DNA of 64,000 nucleotides, taken from NCBI RefSeq assembly GCF_020905375.1, contig NZ_JAJJBU010000018.1, positions 20,771 through 84,770 on the forward strand. The letters run 5' to 3'. The stretch's first letter is position 1, and every line of letters begins with the position of its first letter. The notes beneath the pieces are model-generated. The model ran no database searches and was not told the DNA's origin. It worked only from the letters and a program-made list of their open reading frames with translations. A program made the translations under genes and the position numbers. Shown piece by piece: positions 46,801 through 55,847 of this stretch. The stretch comes from Arthrobacter cryoconiti (GTDB taxonomy: Bacteria; Actinomycetota; Actinomycetes; Actinomycetales; Micrococcaceae).

Positions 46801-47958
46801 CTAGCTTTTGTGCACGTTAGCCTGCCGCGCGATCTTCGCCAAGATGGCTGCATGCTGTGTGGTCCCAAAGGATACGATTGCGTCGCGTCCCAAAATCCTG
46901 CGCACCACACTATCCATGGTGGGGATGTCGTCGTCGAACCCGGTGTGGGTGGTGGCCGTGCTGCGGGCGGACGGTGGACCGGAAACGGCGAGCGACCAGA
47001 TCGCTTCCGCAACGCCCTTCGCCGGCGCCACCGCAAAGAGCGCGGAAAGGACCGGATCCTGCGAAACGCACTGTTGCAAGCCCAAAATTGGCGCACCCGC
47101 AGGCTCTTCCAGGGCATCCCGGATCAGGTATAACAACGATTTTCTATACAGACCAAAACTACTGTCCGCCAATGCCACGTCCACGTTCATACCGAACATG
47201 GACAACGCACCAATCCCTGCACCCAGCAGCGGCAACATCCCTTCCTTGAAAGTATCCACACGCAAGGAAGGCACCAGCAGTTGGCACGTTTTCACGTTGA
47301 CTCCTCCCCGGACGACGGCGGGAATGAAGTGCCCATGAAAGTTCGACCCTGCGCTGTGCCCGGCAGCGTGGACAGTGACCAGAAGCGGATGTGCGGCCAC
47401 AAAAGCACTCAGTGCCGTCGCCACGTAGGCTGCCCCACCGCCCCTCTGGGAAGCCCGGCGCGCATTATTTTTCATGGCCTGCCAGACTGCCGGGCCGCCA
47501 GCGCCGCGCACCACGTCTTCAATGATGGTGTCGGTAAAGCCCACCAGTTCGGGCCCAGGAGCGCCAGCCTGATCCTTCCTGGAATCAGCCAACATGTCAC
47601 CCAAGGTTTCCCAAAGGCCGGTATGCCACACGAAGTGGATGGGGTAGATGCCGTTGCTCCGCCACCATGGAATATCGCGTTGGGCAACGGCCAGCGCGGC
47701 GCGTTCGCTGACAAGCCCGCCGTGCGCCCAGAACATCACCGCCACAGGTCCCCCACCGCGCGAGGCGATGAAGTCCGGCAGGTGATGTTCAAAGATGGCG
47801 TCTATATCAGCCGCCGTGGTGTTTAGCTTTGCCGTCGTGGCAAAATGGCCGTCTTGAAGATCCACCACATGAGGGCGGAGGGCGGCAAGCTCCGAGACGC
47901 TCAGCGCCGCCTCATGATCGGTTACCAGCTGGTTCTCGTGATGTGCCGACTCGCCCAT
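46801..47958 (-). CDS. Uncharacterised hydrolase-like protein with GHSAGS motif
   Basis: A 385-residue protein. The candidate alpha/beta-hydrolase nucleophile is S202 in HAAGHSAGSNFHGHF, and an oxyanion-like FWAHGGLVSER (~77-87) precedes it. Unlike standard lipases it has a long insertion between these elements (IPWWRSNGIYPIHFVWHTG...). GGGAGG favours ATG 47958; the frame is open to 48072. Family not recognised with certainty. Convergent with the DUF3817 gene. Confidence 0.65.
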   Translation of the reverse strand: MGESAHHENQLVTDHEAALSVSELAALRPHVVDLQDGHFATTAKLNTTAADIDAIFEHHLPDFIASRGGGPVAVMFWAHGGLVSERAALAVAQRDIPWWRSNGIYPIHFVWHTGLWETLGDMLADSRKDQAGAPGPELVGFTDTIIEDVVRGAGGPAVWQAMKNNARRASQRGGGAAYVATALSAFVAAHPLLVTVHAAGHSAGSNFHGHFIPAVVRGGVNVKTCQLLVPSLRVDTFKEGMLPLLGAGIGALSMFGMNVDVALADSSFGLYRKSLLYLIRDALEEPAGAPILGLQQCVSQDPVLSALFAVAPAKGVAEAIWSLAVSGPPSARSTATTHTGFDDDIPTMDSVVRRILGRDAIVSFGTTQHAAILAKIARQANVHKS

Positions 47959-48089
47959 GTGCGCCTCCCTTCCTGCCAATGCTGACCGTGTAGAGCTCAG
48001 ACTGTCAAGCAAAGAGGCAGCTGCCCGCACTTGTGCCCTCAGTCCTTCGCCGATAACGCCTGCCCCACTCAACCGCTAAGGTGAGAAAC

Positions 48090-48134
48090 ATGTTTGCCTT
48101 CAATTCCCACCGAGTCCCACAAGAGCTGCGATGA
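48090..48134 (+). CDS. Possible leaderless 14-codon upstream ORF overlapping tetR
   Basis: TAAGGT (48077-48082) lies 7 bases before an ATG that opens MFAFNSHRVPQELR and stops at the TGA overlapping the tetR ATG (ATGA). If transcription starts at this ATG, translation of the upstream frame would couple to the regulator. It could also be chance. Confidence 0.35.
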   Translation: MFAFNSHRVPQELR

Positions 48135-48829
48135 GCCCGGATTCAACCAAACCGGCACCTAATGTGGCCCGCTACGCGCTGGAGTTGTTTGCCCGGCAGG
48201 GTTTTGAAGCGACCAGCGTGGACCAGATTGCCGCCGCGGCAGGAATTTCCCGCAGCACGTTCTTCCGCCAGTTCGGTTCCAAGGAAGACGTCATCTTTGC
48301 CGACCACGCCGCGTTGCTGGAGGATGCTCGGACACTGTTAGCAAGTTCGTCAGCTGACCCTTGGCAGGTCGTTTGTCAGGCCGCTGAGTTGGTATTTGCC
48401 CACTTTGCCGCGGAAGACTCCCTGGCAGCACAGCGCTATAGCGTGGTCAATGCGCACCCAGCTCTCCGCGATAAAGAACTTGTCACCGTCTTCCGCTATG
48501 AAAAGCTCTTTGACGCCCATCTGCGTTCGCGCGTTCCGGGGATTAAACCCTTGGAGTCGGTGCGCTTTGCTGCTGCCGTGATCGCAACCCACAATTACCT
48601 TCTGCGCGAGTTTATGCGTGGTGCCCGGGCCGTGACGGCGTTGCAGGTGAGCCTGGAGCTCGACGCCGTTCGCCAACTTTTTGGTGTCCTGAACCCCGCA
48701 CCCGCTGCCGTCCGCTCAGAGAACCAAACGGACGACGTCGTGGTGGCCGTTTTTTCCCGCTCAACCCCTGCCGCAGAAATCGCCGCGGCAGTGCAACGGA
48801 CGCTTGAAAATAGTTCGCCCACATTTTGA
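48131..48829 (+). CDS. TetR family regulator of an acyl-CoA dehydrogenase gene
   Basis: A 232-residue TetR protein. The HTH (about 15-60) is RYALELFARQGFEATSVDQIAAAAGISRSTFFRQFGSKED; a helical ligand domain follows. It is in the same direction as the acyl-CoA dehydrogenase, 80 bases away. Two GAAAC/GTTTC palindromes lie in that gap, the first starting at its stop codon, so it likely represses the dehydrogenase and may sense an acyl-CoA, as PsrA-type TetR proteins do (inference). Confidence 0.88.
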   Translation: MSPDSTKPAPNVARYALELFARQGFEATSVDQIAAAAGISRSTFFRQFGSKEDVIFADHAALLEDARTLLASSSADPWQVVCQAAELVFAHFAAEDSLAAQRYSVVNAHPALRDKELVTVFRYEKLFDAHLRSRVPGIKPLESVRFAAAVIATHNYLLREFMRGARAVTALQVSLELDAVRQLFGVLNPAPAAVRSENQTDDVVVAVFSRSTPAAEIAAAVQRTLENSSPTF

Positions 48830-48863
48830 AACTGAGTTTCAATTGACGTGAGACTGCGTTTCA
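48827..48863. promoter_or_regulatory. Two tandem GAAAC-N3-GTTTC type operators
   Basis: TGAAACTGAGTTTCA (48827-48841) is a perfect 15-bp palindrome; TGAGACTGCGTTTCA (48849-48863) is a degenerate copy centred 22 bp away, about two helical turns. The spacing lets two regulator dimers sit on one face of the DNA. The form matches the GAAAC-Nx-GTTTC pattern recalled for PsrA-type regulators of fatty-acid genes. Confidence 0.65.
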
Positions 48864-48909
48864 CGGCAAACTGGCGGCAGAGAACATTCAGCCCACCCAA
48901 GGATGCCCC

Positions 48910-50091
48910 ATGCCCGACTATGATGTCAGCGAACCCCTCGACACCGACTATTTTGCCGTCTTTGCCAACCTACCTGAGGCGGATCGACTGGCGTGGGAAC
49001 GTGCCCGAAGCCTGAGCGCGGAGGCCCTCCCGCAGATGAACGACTACTGGGATAGGGCAGATTACCCACTTCACCTCGTCAAGCGCATGGGCGAGAAGAA
49101 CCTCCTGGCCGACGGAATCAACGTTCCCGGTCTGGAGCAGATGTCACCCATGGCCGCTGGGCTGATCAACATGGAAATCTCCCGGATCGACGGCTCATTG
49201 GGCACGGTGATCGCCGTGCAGGGCGGACTGGCGTTGCGTTCCATCGCGTACTTTGGTTCCGACGAACAAAAGGACCGCTGGATGGGCCCCTTGGCCCGAG
49301 GAGAAGAATACGGCGCTTTTGCCTTGACCGAACCTGACCATGGTTCCGATTCCGTGGGTCTGACCACCACGGCCCACCTGGACGGGGACGAATGGGTCCT
49401 CAACGGGGAAAAGAAGTGGATCGGCAACGGTTCCATTGGCGGCGTCACCGTCGTGTGGGCCAGAGCGGACGACGGCGGCGTGCGCGGCTTCCTTGTTGAG
49501 CAAGACACCCCCGGCTATGAGGCGAAGACCATTACTGGCAAGGCATCACTGCGGGCCATCTTCCAAGCGAGCATCACCTTGAACAACGTGAGGATTCCGG
49601 CCTCAAATGTCTTGCCCGGAAGCCACACCTTCAAGGACACCTCGAAAGTCTTGGTGGCTACGCGGCTTGGCGTCGCGTGGTCAGCACTCGGGCATGCCAC
49701 GGCCGTGTATGAGGCAGCTTTGAACTACGCCAACCAGCGCATTCAGTTCGGCAAACCGTTGGCCAAGTTCCAACTCGTTCAGGAACGGCTCACGCAGATG
49801 TTGGCGGAACTGACCAGCATGCAGCTTATGTGCGTTCAGGCGGCAACCTTGGATACTGAAGGCAAGCTCAGGCCCACACAGGCCTCCATGGCCAAGTACA
49901 ACAACACTCGTAAAGCGCGGGCGTTGGCATCAACGGCCCGTGACATGCTCGGAGGCAATGGCATCCTGTTGGAAAACCATGTGGTGCGCCATCTGCTGGA
50001 TATTGAATCCATTCACACGTACGAGGGCACAGAAAGCGTCCAGACGCTGCTCATTGGCCGCGACATCACCGGCCAAAGCGCCTTCGCCTAA
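48910..50091 (+). CDS. Acyl-CoA dehydrogenase (glutaryl-CoA dehydrogenase-like branch)
   Basis: A 393-residue FAD flavoenzyme that alpha,beta-desaturates acyl-CoA. Seen: GAFALTEPDHGSDSVGLTT (FAD-side loop), NGEKKWIGNGSIGGVTVVWA, and the C-terminal catalytic-base region IHTYEGTESVQTLLIGRDITG. These motifs fit the GcdH branch best, so a short or branched acyl-CoA is possible. AAGGATG lies before the ATG. Probably controlled by the upstream TetR. Confidence 0.9.
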   Translation: MPDYDVSEPLDTDYFAVFANLPEADRLAWERARSLSAEALPQMNDYWDRADYPLHLVKRMGEKNLLADGINVPGLEQMSPMAAGLINMEISRIDGSLGTVIAVQGGLALRSIAYFGSDEQKDRWMGPLARGEEYGAFALTEPDHGSDSVGLTTTAHLDGDEWVLNGEKKWIGNGSIGGVTVVWARADDGGVRGFLVEQDTPGYEAKTITGKASLRAIFQASITLNNVRIPASNVLPGSHTFKDTSKVLVATRLGVAWSALGHATAVYEAALNYANQRIQFGKPLAKFQLVQERLTQMLAELTSMQLMCVQAATLDTEGKLRPTQASMAKYNNTRKARALASTARDMLGGNGILLENHVVRHLLDIESIHTYEGTESVQTLLIGRDITGQSAFA

Positions 50092-51005
50092 CCTTTGTTG
50101 TCTAACCCCAAACGACGGCGTCTAGCCCGGGCCGAGGCTTCACTGGGCCCGGGCTTGCCCAAACCGGCCTGCACACCGCGCAGCACCAACCGAGTGCAAA
50201 GATTTACCGGTTGGGGCACTATCCCCCATCGAGGTACTTTCAGCCCTAGCATCTCCCGGTACTCCGGCGCCATGCTGGAGACCGCGGCGGCAAAGAGAAT
50301 TTGGTAGCCCAGTTGCTGCGAGCGCGGCAGGGGTGGATTGCGTAGGAAAGCCACAGTGTCTGCGACCCGTTGGTCGTAGCGCAGAGCCGGAGTGAACTGC
50401 GCTAACTGTTCATGGAGTTGGGTCTCGGAGAGCGGTGGATTAGGCACGTTCATCAGATGGGCGGCTACCGCCCAGTCCGCGACGTAGGCGTCTGGTTCAA
50501 CGTGAGCCTTGCCATTGCCACCAAATTTTTTGTGGGAAGAGAGAAACGCTTCCGTGAAGGCCAGCTGCACCCAGCGCAGCAGATCGGGGTCGTTGGCCGT
50601 GTAAGGGATGAGTTCCCCAGCGTTATTCTCATAGCTGCCAGTGACATGGGTGTGGATGCGCAGTATCTTATTGGACGCGGCAGCGGCCGCCACAGTGTCG
50701 CCATAGGTCAGCGTGAAGATCCAGCGGATGGTGCCCGCCAACCGGGAGAGCGGATCATTTTTGTAGTCGGAGTGGTCATGGACCCCGGCCATAGCTCCGG
50801 GGTGGAGTGACTGGATCAGAAGGGCCTGAATTCCAGCAACCAGCGTCGTCATGGAGCCGTGTACCGCCCAAGCGGCAGATTCGGGCCCAAAGTAGCCGCC
50901 GTCGTCGCCCTCTGCCAGGTCCAGTTCCCATTGGGGAATAGTCGCGGCGTTGTCACTGAAGGTGCCACGCAACTCGCGGCGCCAACGCACTAGTGGGTTT
51001 TCCAT
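50088..51005 (-). CDS. DUF2236 / MpaB-like oxygenase family protein
   Basis: A 305-residue protein of the MpaB-like family (heme-dependent oxygenases, including latex-clearing protein relatives). Seen: LLIQSLHPGAMAGVHDHSDY with several His/Asp that could bind heme, and the repeated R/D pattern PLSRLAGTIRWIFTLTYGD. No signal peptide and no clear ribosome binding site. It follows the uncharacterised gene at 51057-51941 in the same direction with a 51-base gap. The substrate is unknown. Confidence 0.8.
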   Translation of the reverse strand: MENPLVRWRRELRGTFSDNAATIPQWELDLAEGDDGGYFGPESAAWAVHGSMTTLVAGIQALLIQSLHPGAMAGVHDHSDYKNDPLSRLAGTIRWIFTLTYGDTVAAAAASNKILRIHTHVTGSYENNAGELIPYTANDPDLLRWVQLAFTEAFLSSHKKFGGNGKAHVEPDAYVADWAVAAHLMNVPNPPLSETQLHEQLAQFTPALRYDQRVADTVAFLRNPPLPRSQQLGYQILFAAAVSSMAPEYREMLGLKVPRWGIVPQPVNLCTRLVLRGVQAGLGKPGPSEASARARRRRLGLDNKG

Positions 51006-51056
51006 AAAGACCAGTCTGAACCATCAACATGTGCATTGGAAAGAAGAGGCTGGCTG

Positions 51057-51941
51057 CTAGCGAGGGGGACGATTGGGAACGTCCGCGTCCCAGGTCAAGT
51101 CTGCGCCCTCAAACAGTGGCAGCGCCTCGATGGCAGGGTCTTGTACCAGAGCCAAAATGAGCGCTTCGCTGCCGGCCACCACGGTGGAATCGAAGTCGAT
51201 TTCCGTAACCACAACCCAATTCTTGTCTGCGGGCCACAGAAGGTTCGGTGACTGCGGCCAAGCCGGCGAATGGTGCCACGGCACGTGGTTCACCCACGCG
51301 GGATCAATGTACAGCTTGGGGGACGCGTTGAATAAGTAATAGGCGCGTCCCGGCAGGTCAAGAGTCTCTCCGTTGACCACCTCTGCCGAAAGCAAGCCTG
51401 AGCCAGGGCCGCTGCCCCCTGAGGTGCAAACGCCCTTTACAAGAGGATCGTCATTGGAAAAGGTGACCTCGGCATAGCCTGCGGAACTTGTCAGGCCGCC
51501 CCATCCCTCCCAAATGCCGGTTACTCCCTGGTCAGGTGTGGCCGTGTGCTCGCAGAGGTGAACAGCGCTTGCAGCCAGTATCTGCGGTGCCAGGTTCCCG
51601 GTTTCAGGTCCTGAATACCGCCACCCTTGTGCATCCAAAACTTCCCGCCCAGCCTCATGCTGGCCAAATATGCGGTGGAACTGAGCCAAGGGGTGCATGG
51701 TGGTCCCAAAGGTCTGGGCCAGGGCCGCCCAGGTGATCTGTTCAGAGTGGATTGGGACAACGCCGGTTCGAGAATGCGCATGCCACGTGCCAGTGTCCGC
51801 CGGGCGGTCCCGTTGAGCAGGGTGAAAAATCCTCGCGTAGGCCGGGAATCCGCGAGGTACGACAGCGTGCATGTCATGCCAGGCGATATCCAGGCGTGGC
51901 TTGAGCCATTCGCCGGGGTCAGAAGTGGTCAAGGGGCCCAT
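51057..51941 (-). CDS. Uncharacterised actinobacterial protein
   Basis: A 294-residue soluble protein rich in Trp, His and Pro, without a motif I recognise. Features: KPRLDIAWHDMHAVVPRGFPAYARIFHP near the start and IDPAWVNHVPWHHSPAWPQSPNLLWP later, plus two cysteines. It is probably transcribed with the MpaB-like gene. TAGGCT lies 6 bases before the ATG, so the transcript is likely leaderless. Confidence 0.7.
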   Translation of the reverse strand: MGPLTTSDPGEWLKPRLDIAWHDMHAVVPRGFPAYARIFHPAQRDRPADTGTWHAHSRTGVVPIHSEQITWAALAQTFGTTMHPLAQFHRIFGQHEAGREVLDAQGWRYSGPETGNLAPQILAASAVHLCEHTATPDQGVTGIWEGWGGLTSSAGYAEVTFSNDDPLVKGVCTSGGSGPGSGLLSAEVVNGETLDLPGRAYYLFNASPKLYIDPAWVNHVPWHHSPAWPQSPNLLWPADKNWVVVTEIDFDSTVVAGSEALILALVQDPAIEALPLFEGADLTWDADVPNRPPR

Positions 51942-52305
51942 GAGGCCAGCCTAGTGGCCGGAGCGTTGATTCGGATCTGGGGTTCTCCCGTTCAGGGATG
52001 CCGCGGAGACTATTCGGCTTCATGGCACTGAGTCGGGTTTTCCGGGCATCTCACCGGGCGCAGTGAACTTGGTGCCGGGAGCGACCAGACGCCGTAATTC
52101 ATTGAAATGCTGGCTGCGACTCGATCCTATGGCCAATCCGTCCTGTAAGGAGTGCATAGCGCGAGCCGTGCCATTTTCTGCTTGGTCATGCAGACCAGTC
52201 CGCCACGGGCCTGAGGATAGTGCACTTTTTCTTCTCGGGCACAGTGTCAGTTACTTTAAGGCTTTACAGCCAGGCCGTGCTCTAGTTCTCGTTAGACTGG
52301 CGGGC
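51942..52305. other. Divergent intergenic stretch
   Basis: No gene is supported. The plus-strand frame of the methyltransferase is open back to 52063, but the sequence there shows no family character, and the ATG at 52306 with its leaderless -10 is the better start. The left edge carries the leaderless promoter of the 51941 gene (agccta at 51948-51953, read on the minus strand as TAGGCT). Confidence 0.6.
52293..52298 (+). promoter_or_regulatory. Leaderless -10 element of the methyltransferase gene
   Basis: TAGACT is 7 bases before the ATG at 52306. There is no ribosome binding site, fitting a leaderless transcript. Confidence 0.45.
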
Positions 52306-53085
52306 ATGAATCAGATGCATAGCGCGCCAACGGTGTCAGGCCACAATGCCGTCCTGCATGATGCTGTTCGCCCTCAGTGGTCCGCGGAGGTAATTTCGTG
52401 GCTATTGGGATCACCTTTGCTCGGCCAACGGCTAGAAGTCTTGGATCTGGGAGTTGGCACAGGTCTGGGAACCCGGTCAATCGCTACTCTGGGGCACTCC
52501 GTCACCGCAGTCGATACAGACAACGACATGTTGTCAGTACTCCGGAAAGTCAGTGAGGAGCTTTCACACGGAGGAGTTGGTCTCATCACTGCTGCTAATG
52601 GGTCAGCCGAATCCATCCCTTTAGAAGATGAGAGCGTCGACGCCATTACGTGTCTCCAAGCTTGGCACTGGATGGACGCCGAGCGGGCAACATTTGAATG
52701 CGATCGTGTCCTCAGGCAAGACGGCATGATGGCTATGGGTTGGCACACTTGGGACCGCACCAGCGAGTGGGTAAATGGACTCGCTGCAATCATCGAGCCG
52801 GACGGACCTCCCGATGATCAGACCCGAAGCGTACCCAGAGAATTTGCTGGACGAGGCATCTTCGAACGGAAGGACTTCGCGTTCAATTACGAGCTGTCGG
52901 TCGACCAACTCGTCAAACTCGCCAGCTCATGGGCATTCGTCGCACAGAGATCTGATCAGAACGCCGTGTTGGCGAAAGTCTGCCGTCTTGGTGACCAATT
53001 AGAGTCATCTGACGGTCTTGTTAGATTCCCCCACATCACAGCCGCCTTTCGGCTACAACTGCCAAGCAAAGATTTAGTGGGATAA
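52306..53085 (+). CDS. Class I SAM-dependent methyltransferase
   Basis: A 259-residue methyltransferase. SAM motif I is VLDLGVGTGLGTRSIA (about 43-58), followed by the acidic VTAVDTDNDMLSVL (motif II), AESIPLEDESVDAITCLQAWHWMD (motif IV, UbiE-like) and LRQDGMMAMGWHTW. Likely methylates a small molecule; substrate unknown. No conserved neighbour suggests a pathway. Confidence 0.83.
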   Translation: MNQMHSAPTVSGHNAVLHDAVRPQWSAEVISWLLGSPLLGQRLEVLDLGVGTGLGTRSIATLGHSVTAVDTDNDMLSVLRKVSEELSHGGVGLITAANGSAESIPLEDESVDAITCLQAWHWMDAERATFECDRVLRQDGMMAMGWHTWDRTSEWVNGLAAIIEPDGPPDDQTRSVPREFAGRGIFERKDFAFNYELSVDQLVKLASSWAFVAQRSDQNAVLAKVCRLGDQLESSDGLVRFPHITAAFRLQLPSKDLVG

Positions 53086-53167
53086 GTGGAGCAACTTATG
53101 CCATTGGCACAACTAACTCCGAAAAGTTCCCCGGCGAAGGCTCTTCAAAACGGAGGCGACGTGTCAG

Positions 53168-53704
53168 ATGACTAGCAACGAATTTGCTGATTACGAACCC
53201 CAACGTCCAAAGAGCGAAGTATTGATTGCTCCCGTGAACGTCAGATTAAGCAAGATTGATGACATCCACGCGATACGCGGCATCGATGTCAAAGCGGGCC
53301 GTGCACCCGCTTCTGCTGAGGCTTTAGCCGCGGCTATTCAGGACGATTGGCGACTGGTTGTTGTCGCGTCAGTGGGTGGCACGATTGTCGGGTGGGGCAA
53401 GACTCACTTCTGGTCGTTTGCCGATGGTCCGGCACCCGGCGGACACTTCTTGGGCGGCGTTACCGTAATCCCGGAGTTGAGGCGCCACGGGATAGCTCGG
53501 GCATTGACTCAAGCGCGACTGGCCTGGATCTGGGAACGGACCGATTCAGCCTGGTATGTCGTCAACCTATCCAACCGAGCATCGATTCAACTTCATCGCC
53601 AGTGGGGTTTCACTGAAGTTGCCAGGGCGGCGAAATTTCACACGATCAGCTTCACCGGCGGCGTGGGATTGCTGTTGCGAGCAAAAAAACCGGCAGAAGA
53701 CTAA
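53168..53704 (+). CDS. GNAT family N-acetyltransferase
   Basis: A 178-residue acetyltransferase. The acetyl-CoA binding motif A is FLGGVTVIPELRRHGIARALTQARL (R/Q-x-x-G-x-G/A at RRHGIA), and the later ASIQLHRQWGFTEVAR is the typical motif B. The first 20 residues are extra. GGAGG lies 11 bases before the ATG. Acceptor substrate unknown. Confidence 0.85.
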   Translation: MTSNEFADYEPQRPKSEVLIAPVNVRLSKIDDIHAIRGIDVKAGRAPASAEALAAAIQDDWRLVVVASVGGTIVGWGKTHFWSFADGPAPGGHFLGGVTVIPELRRHGIARALTQARLAWIWERTDSAWYVVNLSNRASIQLHRQWGFTEVARAAKFHTISFTGGVGLLLRAKKPAED

Positions 53705-54074
53705 GAAAGTGGTTCCTCCGGCTTCACACCATTTTGACACTACCCGGGGGCTTGCTTTGGGGACGGCCGTGCCCCCTAAGCCGTTGCGCTCCTCGACTGA
53801 GCGAACCAATTACTCTTGGATCTTCAACGGGTTGCCCCGCATAGGAATCTTCACGGCGCAAACCACATCGGAAATCGACGGAATGACCTGGTAGAAGCTG
53901 CCATTTCTGACAAAGGGCCAAATCAGGAACAGAAAATGCCAGCCTTGGAGTTCGGGTCTCGGCTATCCCAGCCAACTCTGAACGCCATCATGGCGCACCA
54001 CGCTTCGATCCGGCACTCTTGCGGACAGTCACGTTTCCGTGGCTAATATCGCTGTCGCAGAGTAGGCTCGCCGC
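53705..54074. other. Intergenic stretch between GNAT and DinB-like genes
   Basis: Nothing convincing is encoded. A GC-rich dyad GGGGACGGCCGTGCCCC near 53758-53774 could be a weak terminator for the GNAT gene, but it has no T-run. The right end carries the leaderless promoter of the next gene (TAGGCT at 54063-54068). Confidence 0.5.
54063..54068 (+). promoter_or_regulatory. Leaderless -10 element of the DinB-like gene
   Basis: TAGGCT lies exactly 6 bases before the ATG at 54075, without a ribosome binding site. Confidence 0.45.
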
Positions 54075-54656
54075 ATGGAACCCGATCAGCTATTCCTTGC
54101 TGCTGACGCCGAACTTCGAAGCGTCATTGACCGCATCAGTCCAGAAGATTTTGACAAGCCGGTACCCGCCGCGTGGTCACAAAATCCCAATCCCACCATC
54201 CTCGACATCCTGAGGGCACACGCCTACGACGAAGCTTGGGTTCCCGGAGTGATCGCCGGAGCTTCTGCTGCGGACGGCGACGAGCTACTTGGCCGCGACT
54301 TGCTTGGTGACGATCCAATCGTTGCCTATAACCTACTAAATGACGCCGCAACAATGGCTGTTCGAGAGGGAGTCAATTTAGATGCGACTCGCCGTTTTCA
54401 GTATGGCGACTACCCGGCAAGGGAGGGCTTGGCGCACCTGGCAATGTATCGCGGCTTTCAAGCGTGGCTTATCGCTAAGCACCTTTCAATCCCGTTTCAT
54501 TTGTCAGCTGAGACCATTGCCGAGATGAATGAACACGTCGTGCCCAACGCGGATGAATGGCGTAGCTTCGGGGTATTACCTCCCGCGATTGCTCCGCCAG
54601 CTGGCGCCGATGATGAAACACGACTTCTCTGCACAGTGGGGTTCTGGATCCATTGA
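54075..54656 (+). CDS. DinB/mycothiol-dependent isomerase superfamily protein
   Basis: A 193-residue helical-bundle protein of the DinB/MDMPI type. Helix 1 is LFLAADAELRSVIDRISPEDFDKPVP; TILDILRAHAYDEAWVPGVIAG and GLAHLAMYRGFQAWLIAKHL supply the metal-type His residues (His in RAHAYDEAW, and LAHLAMY). Members use mycothiol or a metal to act on small electrophiles, which fits the mycothiol chemistry of this organism, but the substrate is not known. Confidence 0.7.
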   Translation: MEPDQLFLAADAELRSVIDRISPEDFDKPVPAAWSQNPNPTILDILRAHAYDEAWVPGVIAGASAADGDELLGRDLLGDDPIVAYNLLNDAATMAVREGVNLDATRRFQYGDYPAREGLAHLAMYRGFQAWLIAKHLSIPFHLSAETIAEMNEHVVPNADEWRSFGVLPPAIAPPAGADDETRLLCTVGFWIH

Positions 54657-55015
54657 CGACTCGGCCTGTTAAGTCCGCCAGCAGCGTCCCGCAGATTTTT
54701 CTCCTCTGTAACGCCCATGGTGGAATTCTTCAACTCAAGCGCGAACATGAATCAACGCGTTTGTCTCCGACCTACTATCGGAATTTCGCTAAGGACATGG
54801 AAGAGTATCCGGGAGACCCGACGCAGTCCGTCCAGATCCCTCCTCATGATGATTTCTGCTGCCCTGACCACGTACTGGATCATCGGGTGGTTCATCATCC
54901 CCGCACTCAGAGATCATAACCACCGGCTTAGCGCCAAACGCTGTCCTGCTGCGCGTAATGGGCACATCGGTGGTTCTGCTTGATTGATAGCAGTGTCACA
55001 CGGCAGTGCCGTTTC
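54657..55015. other. Intergenic stretch, possibly with a degraded small membrane gene
   Basis: No firm gene. A 45-codon plus-strand frame from 54848 (MMISAALTTYWIIGWFII...) contains one hydrophobic helix and could be the C-terminal remnant of a membrane protein, but no ribosome binding site is clear. It is not annotated as a gene. Confidence 0.45.
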
Positions 55016-55744
55016 TCAGCGGAGCCCTATTGCGGTGCGTACTTCCTCGAGAATACGATGCATGGCTTCTTCCGCGGTTCGCGCGTCTCCACAGGCCACC
55101 GCAACGGCCACATCTTCATGAGCCTGAAGCGCTTCAGGCCTTGGACTGAAAGGCATCAGTCCCTGGCGGGTACGACTAGTGAGGACCTCAGCCACCACGC
55201 CATCTAAAGCTCTGAACATCTCGTTTCCACAGCTGCGCAGCAGAAGCTGATGAAACTCGATGTCTATCGCCAGGAACGCCTCAAGATCTCCAGCCTCACC
55301 CAACCTTCGCAGTGACTGCGCCAGAGTCACCAGCCGGCGTCGTTCTGCGACACCAGCCCGTCGTGCCGCGCCAGCGGCAGCAATCGGCTCAACGGCGATG
55401 CGCAGCTCAGTGAGATTGGCGTATTGCTCTGCATGCGCTGCTGATGCGAGCCGCCATCGGATGACTTTAGGGTCATAGACGTTCCACTCCTCACAGGCCT
55501 GCACCACGATTCCTACGCGTCGGCGTGAGTAAACGAGGTTCATTGATTCCAAGACGCGCATCGTGTCTCTTGCGAGGGTGCGCGATATCCCATGATCTTG
55601 CTGGATCCGCTCAAGGGTAAGTCGCTCACCAGGACCAAGCTCACCAGAGATTATCTGCTGTCCGATCATTTCCAGGACCCTCTGGTGCAGGGCCTGCGCA
55701 GAAGAATCAGGTGCTGCGTCTTCTTCATCTATTGTCGTCGACAT
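55016..55744 (-). CDS. GntR family regulator (FCD) of the gluconate genes
   Basis: A 242-residue regulator. The winged-helix HTH is at about 20-85 (VLEMIGQQIISGELGPGERLT, GISRTLARDTMRVLES). The FCD domain includes TELRIAVEPIAAAGAARR and LAIDIEFHQLLLRSCG, with metal-type His/Asp residues. GAGGAGG favours the ATG at 55744; another lies at 55777. It is divergent from gluconokinase, with GntR1-like sites between them, so it should repress its own gene and gntK-gntP until gluconate or 6-phosphogluconate is present (inferred from Corynebacterium GntR1). Confidence 0.86.
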   Translation of the reverse strand: MSTTIDEEDAAPDSSAQALHQRVLEMIGQQIISGELGPGERLTLERIQQDHGISRTLARDTMRVLESMNLVYSRRRVGIVVQACEEWNVYDPKVIRWRLASAAHAEQYANLTELRIAVEPIAAAGAARRAGVAERRRLVTLAQSLRRLGEAGDLEAFLAIDIEFHQLLLRSCGNEMFRALDGVVAEVLTSRTRQGLMPFSPRPEALQAHEDVAVAVACGDARTAEEAMHRILEEVRTAIGLR

Positions 55745-55847
55745 TCTCGTGCCTCCTCGACGCTCACACGTTCCCAATTGTAGAAACTACATAGTCAAAG
55801 GTATGACCAACCGACCAGCACCAAAGTAGAAGGTCACGAACTAAATC

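Noticed and set aside
46743..46812. CAAAAGC/GCTTTTG repeat in the convergent gap after the DUF3817 gene as a bidirectional terminator
   Set aside because: Only 7 bp with a ~26-base loop and no T-run; too weak to annotate.
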